64,000 bases of DNA from Macrotrachela quadricornifera (taxonomy: Eukaryota; Rotifera; Eurotatoria; Philodinida; Philodinidae). The translations under genes were made by a program, and so were the position numbers. The stretch lies in contig JAJEKB010020897.1 in NCBI GenBank assembly GCA_022393335.1, positions 522,550 to 586,549 of the forward strand, in the 5' to 3' direction. Below the pieces are notes generated by a model. It saw only the letters and a list, made by a program, of their open reading frames with translations. It searched no databases and was not told where the DNA came from. Below, piece by piece: positions 1 through 9,953 of this stretch (position 1 is its first letter; every line of letters starts with the position of its first letter).

Positions 1-128
1 ATTATTTCGTTTTCCAAATATGTTAGAATCATCTTAATTTTTTAATAAATATTTAAATTTCTAGTTACATATTTTCCTATTTAATTATATTATTTTTTAC
101 ATGGAAGTTAATTTAATGTATTGGCAAT

Positions 129-314
129 GTGATAGCAGGAAGAAGAAGAAGAAGAATACCCCGCCTTTCGGCTACCTTTCAGTATAGGGTGATGTCCAAG
201 GACATTTTCATAGGCCCGATATTTTTCCTACAACTATTGCTAGTTGCAGCTATGGACAGAAGGCCGGCCTGACGCAGAGTTCTTCTCGCTCAATTACTTG
301 AGGTGATAGCAGGA
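129..314 (-). mobile_element. Short retroposed insert (SINE-like) with 12-bp target duplication
   Basis: The 12-mer GTGATAGCAGGA occurs at 129-140 and again at 303-314, bracketing about 160 bp of distinctly more GC-rich sequence. Next to the left copy lies an (AAG)n run, which reads as a (CTT)n-type tail on the minus strand. A long direct repeat plus a simple-sequence tail is what target-primed retroposition leaves. No internal RNA polymerase III box was recognised, so the parent family is unknown. It could be a 5'-truncated LINE tail rather than a SINE. Confidence 0.5.
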
Positions 315-739
315 ATAAGAAGAATATATCATAAGAATTACTGAATAACTAGATAATACTACATTTAAAAATATAACTATAGTTAAAATAAGAATTATAA
401 TTGACTTTACTACGAATTCCATTGTTGTTTTAATAACAAACTGAGTTATATAACATGTATTTCATTTTGATACGTCCAGCTTCGAAAGCATTGTTCGGTT
501 ATCTAAATTGAATCATTTAAAAATTCTTTTAAAGTATATGAAAATTATATTATAGTGGAAGATAAAAAGATGGTGATACAGATTTTCGAAATGCACCCAT
601 CATTATTTATAAGTATTTATATTTTTCAGCAATAATTTTATTATACTCGTTGCTAAATCACAATATATCACATTATTGTATTAGATAAATAAATTCTTTC
701 GTAAAATTTCATAATAGCATGCAAAAACAGCTTCAATAA

Positions 740-1220
740 AAATTGCGTTCAGATGCATCTAAATCACTTTACTAATTGCGTAAAAGCGCAGTTTTGTAGA
801 AAACTGCGTTAGATCGCGATTTAAAATCTGTCATAACCGCATTCAGATGCGATTTTTATTAGAGCGCGTTTAAAAACGTTTTCATCGATCGTATGCAAAC
901 GCAATTCTGTGGACAACCGCGTCTAGACGCAATGTGTTATTAAATATCGTTTAAACGCGTTTCTACTTTTTTAAGTCACCGCGTACAAGCGCAGTTACAT
1001 AGAAAACTGCGTCAAGCTGCGATTCAACTTTTCTTCTATAACTGCATCTAGACGCGCTTTGCCATTAAACCTCAGTTAGACGCGGTTGAAAAATGTTTTT
1101 GAACGCGTCTGAATGCGATTTCATAAAGAGTTGCATCTAGATGCGGCAAAAGTTGATTTTTTCACTGCATCTTGACGCAGTTTATGATAAAATCGCGATT
1201 CAACGCGTGTTTTCTGCGTT
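740..1220. repeat. Degenerate array of about 16 CpG-rich dyad units, spacing about 30 bp
   Basis: Sixteen or so copies of an imperfect palindrome related to GCGTCTAGACGC follow one another every 28-35 bp, starting near 743, 776, 806, 837, 863, 891, 917, 947, 979, 1006, 1041, 1072, 1103, 1133, 1164 and 1192. Each unit is typically flanked by AACT or ACC on the left and by GATTT-like spacer on the right. The copies are diverged but keep the dyad form and the CpGs inside an otherwise very AT-rich region. A short open frame at 1141-1380 starts inside the array and looks fortuitous. Confidence 0.75.
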
Positions 1221-1976
1221 TTGTGTTTACATGGGATTTTTGACACTTGGACTCCAACTAAAGATCAATCATGGAATTTTATCGACTTTCTTCGGAAACC
1301 ATGGGATCATTTTGCTGACTTTGTCCTGCGAAGGAGAGTATAGCTTACAAATTGCTCTTTCTGAATTATTGAACAATTAGCAGTTCTCAATTTTGAACAT
1401 GATAATGATAAAACAAACAGTGTACCTTCAGGCTCTTGATTATATATAGGAATTTTCAGGGAAGACTTTTCAACAGAAGATCTAAAATGACAAGGTCAAA
1501 TACGTACCAAAAAATTTGGCCCAAGACCATTCACATATCGTAAGCTGAAGTATGATCATTTTTAGCTCTCCTATTTTAAGTTTCCACGAATACTGACATT
1601 AAACTCAGCTTCACATCCAACTCTTTTTTGCACATTTAAATAATAATAATCTCGCAAAGTTCAGACTCTCCTTCACTTTCGGTGAGATATTTCACTCCCC
1701 ATTCTCAATAGATGAAGTCTCAGTTAGAAACATTGTGATTTCCTCTGTTGATAAGCTCATTTCTATCGATCATAGCAAGATCGACTGAAATATTGTCAAA
1801 CAGTTGAAGTAACACGAGAAAGTGGCATTCTATAATTTTATTTTGCTTTCAACAGTAATAGTAAAATAAAAAACTGATTTATGCCTACAAGGAAATTTGA
1901 ATTAACTGTAATATGATACAAAGTAATGATAGCACTCTCGAAAACAATTTTTCCGAACATAATTAAAGAATTTATT
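1221..1976. other. Non-coding stretch
   Basis: This AT-rich stretch lies beyond the 3' end of the minus-strand glycosyltransferase-like gene. No exon, RNA gene or repeat boundary could be recognised. The only long open frame (1141-1380) begins in the dyad array and has no recognisable protein features. Confidence 0.5.
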
Positions 1977-3095
1977 TTAAGACGACATTGTTTTAATGTT
2001 ACAGGCATCATAAACTGAAAGATCAGTGGCGATATGTCCAAAGGTATTGAATTTTGACCCATATTTTGAGAAATGAGCCTCATATGCTGGTATTTCTCGA
2101 ACTCCTTCCTTTCCTGTTGTCATTCCTGAAGGAGAGTCGTGATAGAAGCCAAAAATATCAAGTAAAGCACACACATGTTCGAAAGTTTCGTGTTGCATAC
2201 AATGAAAGTTGATATATCTACACCAAACATTGTCAAGTCCGAAACCAAGTCCTACTAGTGGACTAATTAGATCCCACACGCATTGCCATGCACTTGTCTT
2301 CGCTACTACTATGGGCCCAATTTCAACAAAATCAGTCCATCGGCCTATATGATGAGCAGCATCGGAATTTGGCCGTGTTATGTTATGTATTCCTTGAATA
2401 TGACCAATATAAACAGGACTTGATAGTGAAATATTATAGAAGTCAGTTATGCATTCATAATGATGTGCGCGAAACATTGGATGGGCATCGTCGTCCATAA
2501 TCCATACATAACGGTATGCTTTTATCACATGGATAGGAATAAATCTTTTGATAAACCAGAATTTGTCTTGGGCGTCCGCATGAATCCATATGGCAGTTTT
2601 ATAAGCTCGATGAGTTACCCAACTCGATTTATCTCGAATCATAATAACGTAATCGTAATCTTTTTCAGGAAAAAAAGTTAGGAGATTATTGCAGAGCCAT
2701 TTTTTTCGTGATCTCTCAGTCCAAAATGTAACTATAAGACTCTTGTTTGTGGTACCACAGTTTGCTAAATTTTTTAAATTACATTTCTTCTTTCTCTCCA
2801 AGCTTATACTATTTATACTGAGAGTATGTTTGGTTTCAACGGTTGAAACTTCTAATTGAGCATTTTTTGAATCATTAATTAGCATAGTCGAATCCACGAT
2901 GTCCACAGAATTTGTACTATTTATAATAATACTCGGATTGTCTACAGAATCATTTTTATCGCACTCAACAACGAGAGAAATAATGGGACTTATTTGTCTT
3001 GAGCGGTCAGAGTGAGATCGAGAAATTATCAGCCATGAAACAGCATACACTCCAGCTATCAAACAAACAACATTGACACAACGTCTAATTCGCAT
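1977..3095 (-). CDS. DUF707-like type II membrane glycosyltransferase-like protein
   Basis: This gene probably encodes a Golgi-type single-pass membrane protein of 372 residues in the DUF707 family, whose members look like glycosyltransferases but have no settled reaction. A short basic N-terminus (MRIRRC) is followed by one hydrophobic anchor at about residues 8-27. A Ser/Asn-rich stem comes next, then a globular domain containing VWIMDDD, an acidic DxD-like metal site, and further on GRWTDFVEIGPIVV and GLGFGLDNVW, which match the DUF707 pattern of an acidic cluster, an FVEIMAP-like block and a GWGLD block. I placed the start at 3095 rather than at an ATG seven codons upstream, because the bases just before it end in TTTCAG, a splice acceptor. 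A matching donor (GTGTGT) at 3164-3169 suggests a 74-bp intron in the 5' UTR. No lesions were seen and the stop is natural. Function is inferred from family resemblance only. Confidence 0.7.
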   Translation of the reverse strand: MRIRRCVNVVCLIAGVYAVSWLIISRSHSDRSRQISPIISLVVECDKNDSVDNPSIIINSTNSVDIVDSTMLINDSKNAQLEVSTVETKHTLSINSISLERKKKCNLKNLANCGTTNKSLIVTFWTERSRKKWLCNNLLTFFPEKDYDYVIMIRDKSSWVTHRAYKTAIWIHADAQDKFWFIKRFIPIHVIKAYRYVWIMDDDAHPMFRAHHYECITDFYNISLSSPVYIGHIQGIHNITRPNSDAAHHIGRWTDFVEIGPIVVAKTSAWQCVWDLISPLVGLGFGLDNVWCRYINFHCMQHETFEHVCALLDIFGFYHDSPSGMTTGKEGVREIPAYEAHFSKYGSKFNTFGHIATDLSVYDACNIKTMSS

Positions 3096-3169
3096 CTGAA
3101 ATATGATAAAAACCAAAGTTAAACAGCGATTAGAATTCCAAATATTTGCGTTTTAGCGTTTTTACACAC
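3096..3169 (-). other. Candidate 5' UTR intron of the DUF707-like gene
   Basis: Read on the minus strand, this 74-bp segment starts with GTGTGT, ends in TTTCAG and is AT-rich. The coding ATG follows the acceptor directly. Only a transcript would confirm it. Confidence 0.35.
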
Positions 3170-3189
3170 CAGGCATCATACAGAGGAGA

Positions 3190-4634
3190 GTATATTCGTT
3201 ATTGAGATTTGCAGTTATAGGATCTTGAAGGACAAAATTCATGAAAAAAATAAGTGTAAAAGTTCATATTTTTTTTAGTTTTAACATTCTTGTTAATTCA
3301 ATTCTGAAACCACCTAAACTTTTTTATTTCAGCTTGTAGAGTTTTTCATGCTGCATCTAACCATATAAAATTGAAGGTCTAAAAAAAATTGCCAACATCC
3401 TGAAAAATAGCATAGACTCGATGGTTCATAACGCTCCCAATAGAAGAACATCGATAATGACTCTCATGGACATTAATCAAATTCTCCTAAAAGTAATGAA
3501 TTCCTAATTGAATTATGAAATTCTGACAATATATAAGTCACTAATCAAGATTCAATGATTATGTGTTACATGAAAATTATGTTCCGCATAAAAATGAAAG
3601 CTGAATAGGCTTTTAATACTCATCTACTTCTACAAAGAAAAATCTACGAATGTTCAAGGTTCATTCAAATTCAAATGTATAAGGGAAGTATTTTATCAAA
3701 ATATTCTGATCTTTTCTAGACGAAGAGAACATGGTAATCGATTCTTCGCTTTTATGTCGAAGATGTCTAAAATTTTATGCGTAATATGATTTTCACTATT
3801 CTTGTTATGTGCTTTTTTTTATAAATGTAAACGTTTGTATCTTCATCTCACACTTGTCTGATAAAACAATAACAACAACATTTCATACCATAGTTACAGG
3901 TTTTAATTTTTGATATAAATATCCAGTAGTCTTTTTTCTAAAATTATATTTGAATTAAACTAGCATCACTAGATTGTTAGAGAAAAAGAGTAGCAACTAT
4001 AGCCATTATTAAGTATTTTTTTTTGACGGTAAACTAAGACTAATTTAATGGATATCTGGTTATAAAACAGAAGCTGATTGTATATTTTGTTCTCTGAAAC
4101 TAAGATCATCTATTTGATATCAGGCTTAATGACTTCTTTATACATTTGAATTTGAATTAACTCTGGACATTTGTAGATTTTTCTCTGCAGAAGTAGATGA
4201 GTATTAAAAGCCTATTCAGCTTTCATGTTTATACGGAACATAATTTTCATGTAACACATAACCATTGAATCTTGATTAGTGACTTATATATTGTCAGAGT
4301 TTCATAATTCAATTAGGAATTCATTACTTTTAGGAGAATTTGATCAGTGCCCGTTGGAGTCATTATCGATATTCTTCTATTGGGAGCGTTATGAACCACC
4401 TAGTCTATGCTATTTTTCAAGATGTTGGCCGTTTTTCTAGACCTTGAATTTTATTTGGTTAGATACAGCGTGAAAAACTCTACAAGCTAAAATAAAAAGA
4501 AATATGTTTGGTGGTTTAAGAATTGAAATAACAAGAATGTTAAAACTAGAAAAGATCCGAATATTTTACACCTATTTTTTGCGTGAGTTTTGTGCTTCAA
4601 GATCCTATAACTACAAATCTCAACAACGAATATG
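3190..4634. mobile_element. Foldback element, two arms of about 500 bp
   Basis: Bases 3190-3690 reappear as an imperfect reverse complement at about 4130-4634, with a spacer of about 440 bp. Matching blocks include the segment reading AACGCTCCCAATAGAAGA on the left arm and its complement at about 4373-4392. Both arms contain a core related to GTAGAGTTTTTCATGCTGCA (3335-3357 and 4464-4485), which is shared with the foldback elements at 9.66-9.95 kb and 13.77-14.66 kb. No transposase was seen. It is best read as a non-autonomous DNA transposon with long inverted repeats. Confidence 0.75.
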
Positions 4635-5530
4635 TTTCATGTTTTGTAGCATTTTGTAGTGCATCTCAGACACTATCAAATAAGATTTCAATGAATTCGA
4701 TTAGGTTAGCGGTTTTGACGAAATTGTCAAAATTTCGACTCGAGTGGACTTGTGAATAAAATGATAGGATAATCAAGAGGGTGCAAAAAGTCTGTCTAGA
4801 CTAAAAAATTTTTTTCTCAAGATTTTAGATCGAAAAATTTGGATATGTCGATAAAAATATTTGCTCTTTTGAACTACAACGTCAAAATCGAAAAACAAAA
4901 TATCAATCATCACAGGATTCAAATGTCAATAAATCAAATAAATAATCTTGTCAAACTGCTTGAGATGATCAATCTACTAATAAAAATTCTTTAATTTATC
5001 TTTTTTTATGCATCAGAGAAATGTATGATGGTTCACTTATTTATTCTATTGAATACATCGTTTAAATTTAATCTTCAATCCTATATATTTGAAATTTAAT
5101 AATGTATAGTGTTAGCAAGAAGATATCGTTATAAAATATACAGAATCTTTAGAAGCAATTCTTCATGTTTAAGTCATTATTTCCTGTCTATTGACGGCTC
5201 TTCCAACTATCTTTTTAAATTATTAGATTTTGAAGGAATTGTATATCGAAATACATTCTTCGTATGAGTAACTATTTCAATTCAACGCAACACAATACAA
5301 AAAAAATATAATAGTGAAAAAAACCTGTTTGTTTTTATTCTATTTATATATGAATATCTAAATGTATAATTTATAAGAATTTTTACCAAAAGAACTCAAG
5401 CTTCAGACAGAGTCTCAATATTTTTAAGTTCGAATATTTCTTATTACATTCAAATATGTTTTCAATATGTGAAAGTTTTCAAAATTGAAATGTCTAACAT
5501 TAACAAAAGGCGTTAATCAGTTCAGTTCTT
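4635..5530. other. Non-coding stretch downstream of the protease exon
   Basis: The catalytic exons of the subtilisin-like gene at 5.5-6.0 kb should lie here if that gene is intact. I read the minus strand for the expected Asp-, His- and Ser-containing blocks and found none. The stretch is AT-rich with no recognised feature. Confidence 0.5.
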
Positions 5531-5995
5531 TTATGCAAAACAAATAATGAGAACTATACAACTGTGTAATTTTCTTACTCTAACACCTTTGCCGAAGTTG
5601 TTTAGTTTTTCATGAATTTCATTAACACCTGTCATATTGTGTGAAATAATAGAAGCACTACCATTACCATTCAATACATCAGAAGGAATATCGTTCATTA
5701 TAAGACGTGGAACAGGAACACTGTAAATTGGATAGATAGCAGTAGCATGTTTGATCATCTCAATTGCTTCGATAGGATGATCAACAGATAAAGAGAAAGA
5801 AGTTCCAGTAAACAGTGGTGAATGAATTTTACATCGTTTTTTAATTGCTGAATGATGAATTTCATTTAGAGAATCAGCAATTGTCTGAAAATGATATGCA
5901 ACATTAGCATTAGCATTAGATGAGAATTCAACCATATAGACATTTTTTATAAGTATACGATCACCAATTCTTTCCGGAGCTGATGACATTTTCAT
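5531..5995 (-). pseudogene. Subtilisin-like serine protease, propeptide exon only
   Basis: The translated exon resembles the N-terminal inhibitor-type propeptide of secreted S8 subtilases. It contains KNVYMVEFSSNANAN, which matches the usual '(R/N)YIVEF' opening, then a block ending IYPIYSVPVPRLI. It closes with MTGVNEIHEKLNNFGKGVR, matching the TGVD-x-hE-x-GKGVk segment that directly precedes the catalytic Asp strand. At that point the minus strand reads AGA followed by GTAAGA, a good donor, so the remaining frame to 5531 is probably intronic. No downstream exon with the DTG, HGT or GTS catalytic blocks was found in the next 0.9 kb, and no signal-peptide exon was found upstream. The gene is therefore a fragment, or has an intron too long to bridge by eye. 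Confidence 0.5.
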
Positions 5996-8065
5996 ATTGA
6001 TTCTCTTGCTTTGTGTTTTTCAACATGTTTAGTAATATCTATAAAATATCAAATGAATAATATTTATTATATTCTAGAATAGATTAGTAAGTCACGCAAT
6101 GTCTGCCGTTAAGTGTTAGTCTTTGGTTTCATTTTATAGTAACGTGTCAAGAATTCTAAATCAATTGATACAGAATCATTTTCATGTAATTTTGATTATT
6201 TTATTGCATTGTTTTTTGAGTAGCTTAGATGAATTATTAAAAAATTGTCGCCAAATCATTTCAATCTACTTTCTTTCAGATAAAAATTGAATTTCTCTTT
6301 GATAGCAATATAATTTCAATATAGATAACATAATTACTCCTTTTGCAACCACAATATCTGTGATAGAATTCTACTGCTTATGACTGTCTTATTTTCGCCG
6401 ACAATAGCAAATGAATCTGTTTCAAAATCTAACAGTACTATCAATTTGCATAGATGAAAAAGATACAATTAAGTAAATATCTATTTCTTAATTTTTACTC
6501 TTTCTAATCACATTTGCCTTGAAATGAGTCGAAAAATTAAAGAAAATAATTCACGAAGTTCTATTATATTTGTTTGAGTTAAAATATAAAATTTAACTCA
6601 CCAGCTAATATATCGCTATGATTGGTTGTAGTGGTGATGTTTCTAAAAATATGTCATATAAATAACCATTTTCTACTGACATCAGTTAAATCGGAATAGG
6701 AAATTTTTAGTAAATAAACAAAATTTTCCTTCTTCGAAGGATGAAATTATCGAATAATGTTGACTCGAGTCGTTGTCATATTGATGTAGTTGTAGATTTC
6801 ACTTCATTCATCTCATCATATCTACAGAAATGACAATTCAAAAACAAATGAAATAGGAATTTGAAATTTTGTTCTCAAAATATTCATTAAAAAAAAATCG
6901 TTTGACTGATTAACTCCTGAATCAATGAGAATTGATTTCCTACAATGATCTCTCTGTTGTTATCCTATACAATGAGAATTCATTGAGAAAAGTACAAATA
7001 TGTCTCATGTAACATTGCAATAAAATATTTTTTTGTTTTCAACAACATCAATGATAAATAAATGAATTTACTTTTGTAAATTTCGTCTAAGATTTTCTAA
7101 AAAATTCAGTAATAGTGCAAACAAAGCTGGAAAAGTTTGATATTATTGAAAATATATGAGGTTGAATGGTAATGTTACAGAGAAATAGTCAGAAAAATAA
7201 CGCGTACAGATTATTTTACTTGGATAGATAGATTAAATAGTTAATTGTTGCAATTGACGTCAGAATTATTATATTAGTCATTCAATTACTTGATTCTTAA
7301 CTCAGAAACGATATTCCATTTAGAATGATCCTTTTGGATTGAAAATACCAGGGATGCATGATTCTAGAGAGATACACTTCTGGTAATAATTTCAGCTCGA
7401 CTGGTCGTACTAGACCAAAGTGTCAGCTGATTCATAGATCATTTTTGGTATCCAGGAGAATCGATATAACTTGGTCATAGCATGAAGCATCGAGCTCGGA
7501 CTAATTTCAAATTAAAGCTAATGCCAGTACGCAACTTTTGTCTGAACAAAATTTTTAAATTCAAATTCGTGTTAGTTTTTCATAGACATTTTACTGAAAG
7601 AATCTAAAAATCAACATAATAAGAGTTAGTTCAATTTTCATGATTGGAAACTATTTTCTTAGTAAAATGTTAAAGAAATTTTAGAAATGGATTTTGACAA
7701 TAAGATCCCAGAAACACCATATTAACATGGGATATTTTCAATCTACTTCAATCAATTTTTTTCAGAACGTGTAAGAGACGAATAAGCTACTATCATCTAT
7801 AATTTTTAATATAAAAAATTTATATGCAATACTGTTACCACAAAAATTTCTCGAAAAACAGGCTAGCAGGATAGAATTTCTTTACACTAAGTCTATTGAA
7901 ACTTAGCCATTTTCCAAAAAGCCATGTATATTTTGAAAGAGGAAACTTCAACGCATATTCCTATACTAAAAGCTTAATATCGATTTATTTTTGAAAAATC
8001 AACTTTTCTAAGGGATGAGAAGGGAGATTAGCTAACACTATAACTGTATATGAAGATCTTTTATA
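5996..8065. other. Non-coding AT-rich stretch
   Basis: About 2 kb with only short open frames on both strands. No exon with a plausible acceptor and donor, no inverted repeat and no RNA gene was recognised. Confidence 0.45.
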
Positions 8066-8373
8066 TCATTCTTTATTATTTGTTTCGTAATATCTTAATA
8101 ATGTCATTACTTTTTTTATCTCAAATAAACGATGAAAATCTTTACCTGTAGGAAATGGTTCGTAAGAATAGAAGATTAATTGAACAACAATTGTTTTGTT
8201 ATTATTAAAATTAATTTTTCGATATATTATATAATGTATTATGTCGAATATTGGCGTCAAATTTTTTCTTACTACTAATTGAATTGTATATCGATAAATA
8301 GTCGATTGTCATTGATACGGTGAACGAAATTCCTATTATAGAGTCAGTATTTTCACTTTGATTATTATTTGTA
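8066..8373 (-). CDS. Candidate two-exon C-terminal gene fragment, unrecognised
   Basis: Two minus-strand segments join in phase. The first is 8273-8373, preceded by CTATTGTAG and ending at GTAAGA. The second is 8066-8145, preceded by TTTCCTACAG and ending in a TGA stop. The first leaves one base (A) and the second starts with GT, giving a serine codon. The joined tail includes SISSKDFHRLFEIKKV and ends YYETNNKE. I do not recognise the family, and any upstream exons are not identified. The in-phase join with good splice sites is the only support. Confidence 0.3.
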
Positions 8374-8757
8374 CTACAATAGAAATAATACATTTAGTTT
8401 CTTTTGTTTTTATTTAAGTTTTGAATAACTTATTAATCTTTGTCAATATAGAAAATAGTTTAACATGAAAATATTCTCTTTTGTATCAGAATTATGGAAT
8501 ACATTTAAACTAGTCTCAAAATTAGTTAATGTGACATTTAGTTTTCTATATTATGATATTCACAATAGCAAAACTCAAACAAAAACAATAGTCGTTCATT
8601 GACATATTCACTGTGAAGTAGTTATAATGCAATTAAAGAGAGAATAAACTAAAATAAAAAGAAAAACTTAAGATCGAAATATTCTATATTTATTGTTGTT
8701 GAAAATTTATTTTTATAAAGAAGAATTTATACATACTCTGTTGTTTGACGTTTTTAT

Positions 8758-9190
8758 TTAGTATTCGCTGGTATTCGTGTAATAAACCGAGCATTGTTAA
8801 CATTAAGTCCTGAAATATGGAGTTGATTCATCAGCTAAAAATACATAGAATATACTTGAATTATTGTCAATACGACTTATTTCTTTAGTTCGAGAATACA
8901 TTGATATGACACTCAAAACAATTATATCTGTAACTATATAAATTCAAGATAATATCCAGCAAATTATTACTGTTGAGTTATATTGCCAATTACGGTTTCA
9001 TCATTCTCTAGAGGTATGTCAAAAGAGACGGATATATATTTTTTTAATGAAAAATATCTCTAATATATTTTTTGAGTATTATTCATATCATTACCTGATT
9101 TTACAGATACTTGCTCAAATTCATGTATCAAATCAAATGTTATCATATATTTCTTCACGAGAAAAAGACTCAATTTGTTTCCTTCTCAAT
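8758..9190 (-). CDS. Candidate multi-exon C-terminal gene fragment, unrecognised
   Basis: On the minus strand the last exon (8758-8834) follows GTATTTTTAG, encodes LMNQLHISGLNVNNARF... and ends ...TRIPANTK before TAA. Further upstream, the minus strand at about 9105-9180 encodes ITFDLIHEFEQVSVKS and reaches a donor, GTAATG. A 14-nt exon ending ACC before GTAATT, preceded by a pyrimidine-rich acceptor, would connect the two in frame. Alternatively that exon is longer and starts further upstream. The protein is not recognised. The final exon is the best supported part and the connection is inference. Confidence 0.28.
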
Positions 9191-9658
9191 ATAGTAAGTT
9201 TTTTCTTATCTATATTATCTAATAATCTAATGGAAATCTTAAATGAATTTAAGTTTTTGTTTAGATTTAGTATAATTATCAACTTTTTGATAAGTCTATT
9301 TTTTAAAGTCGTTTACACTATCTTATGTCATTTGTCGAAGAAATCATATTTTTGACATTTGTGTCTTGAACTCAGATGAATGCGAAAATTTAGAAGATGC
9401 GCATAAACGCAATATTATAGATACTTATACATACATGAAACATTATGACATGGCATGGATGTAACTGCATTAGAGATGACACTATATTTGCGAATACACT
9501 TATCAAATTTTTCACATGTGCATTCAAGATAATAACAGAATGGTCAAAAAACGAAGCGCATGTCTTTGACATGAAAAATAATCAAATCTTGCATGTTTTA
9601 CTAGAAAAATTTAAAATTTGTATTTGTATGAGTGTGTTAGAGATGTGTTTTAGGATGT
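9191..9658. other. Non-coding stretch
   Basis: AT-rich sequence between the candidate minus-strand exons and the small foldback element. The open frames on each strand here are unsupported by codon pattern or family resemblance. Confidence 0.4.
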
Positions 9659-9953
9659 AACGAGTGCGCCAGGTTGAATGGTCGCACTTTGCATTTCATT
9701 TTTCATTCACTTAATATATTGTATTTAAAAAAATGAAATATACCAGAAGATGCAGCGTGAAAAGCTCTACAATTTACAAAGAACAATTATAAAAAGATGA
9801 AACAAGAAAAATCGAATTCATCTCGTGCCAGAAGAAACATAGTTTTCACGCTGCATCTTCTGGCATATTTCGTTTTTTTAATACAATATATTAAGTAAAT
9901 GAAAATTGAAATGCAAAGTGTGGCTATTCAACCTGACTCTCCCGTTATATGTG
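9659..9953. mobile_element. Small foldback element sharing the GCAGCGTGAAAAGCTCTACA core
   Basis: The left arm runs from the CAGGTTGAATGGTCGCAC block to about 9778. The right arm, about 9845-9953, is its reverse complement with a few changes, including the complementary GGCTATTCAACCTG block. The inner part of each arm carries ATGCAGCGTGAAAAGCTCTA or its complement. The loop is about 65 bp. There is no coding capacity, and it looks like a MITE-sized relative of the larger foldback elements at 3.2 and 13.8 kb. Confidence 0.7.

Noticed and set aside
1141..1380. 79-codon plus-strand open frame
   Set aside because: It starts inside the CpG-dyad array, has no family features and no splice signs.
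2288..2681. Plus-strand open frames
   Set aside because: They are antisense shadows of the DUF707-like gene.
9047..9355. 102-codon hydrophobic plus-strand frame
   Set aside because: Low-complexity Phe/Ile/Leu sequence from AT-rich DNA. The minus strand gives better exon-like segments here.
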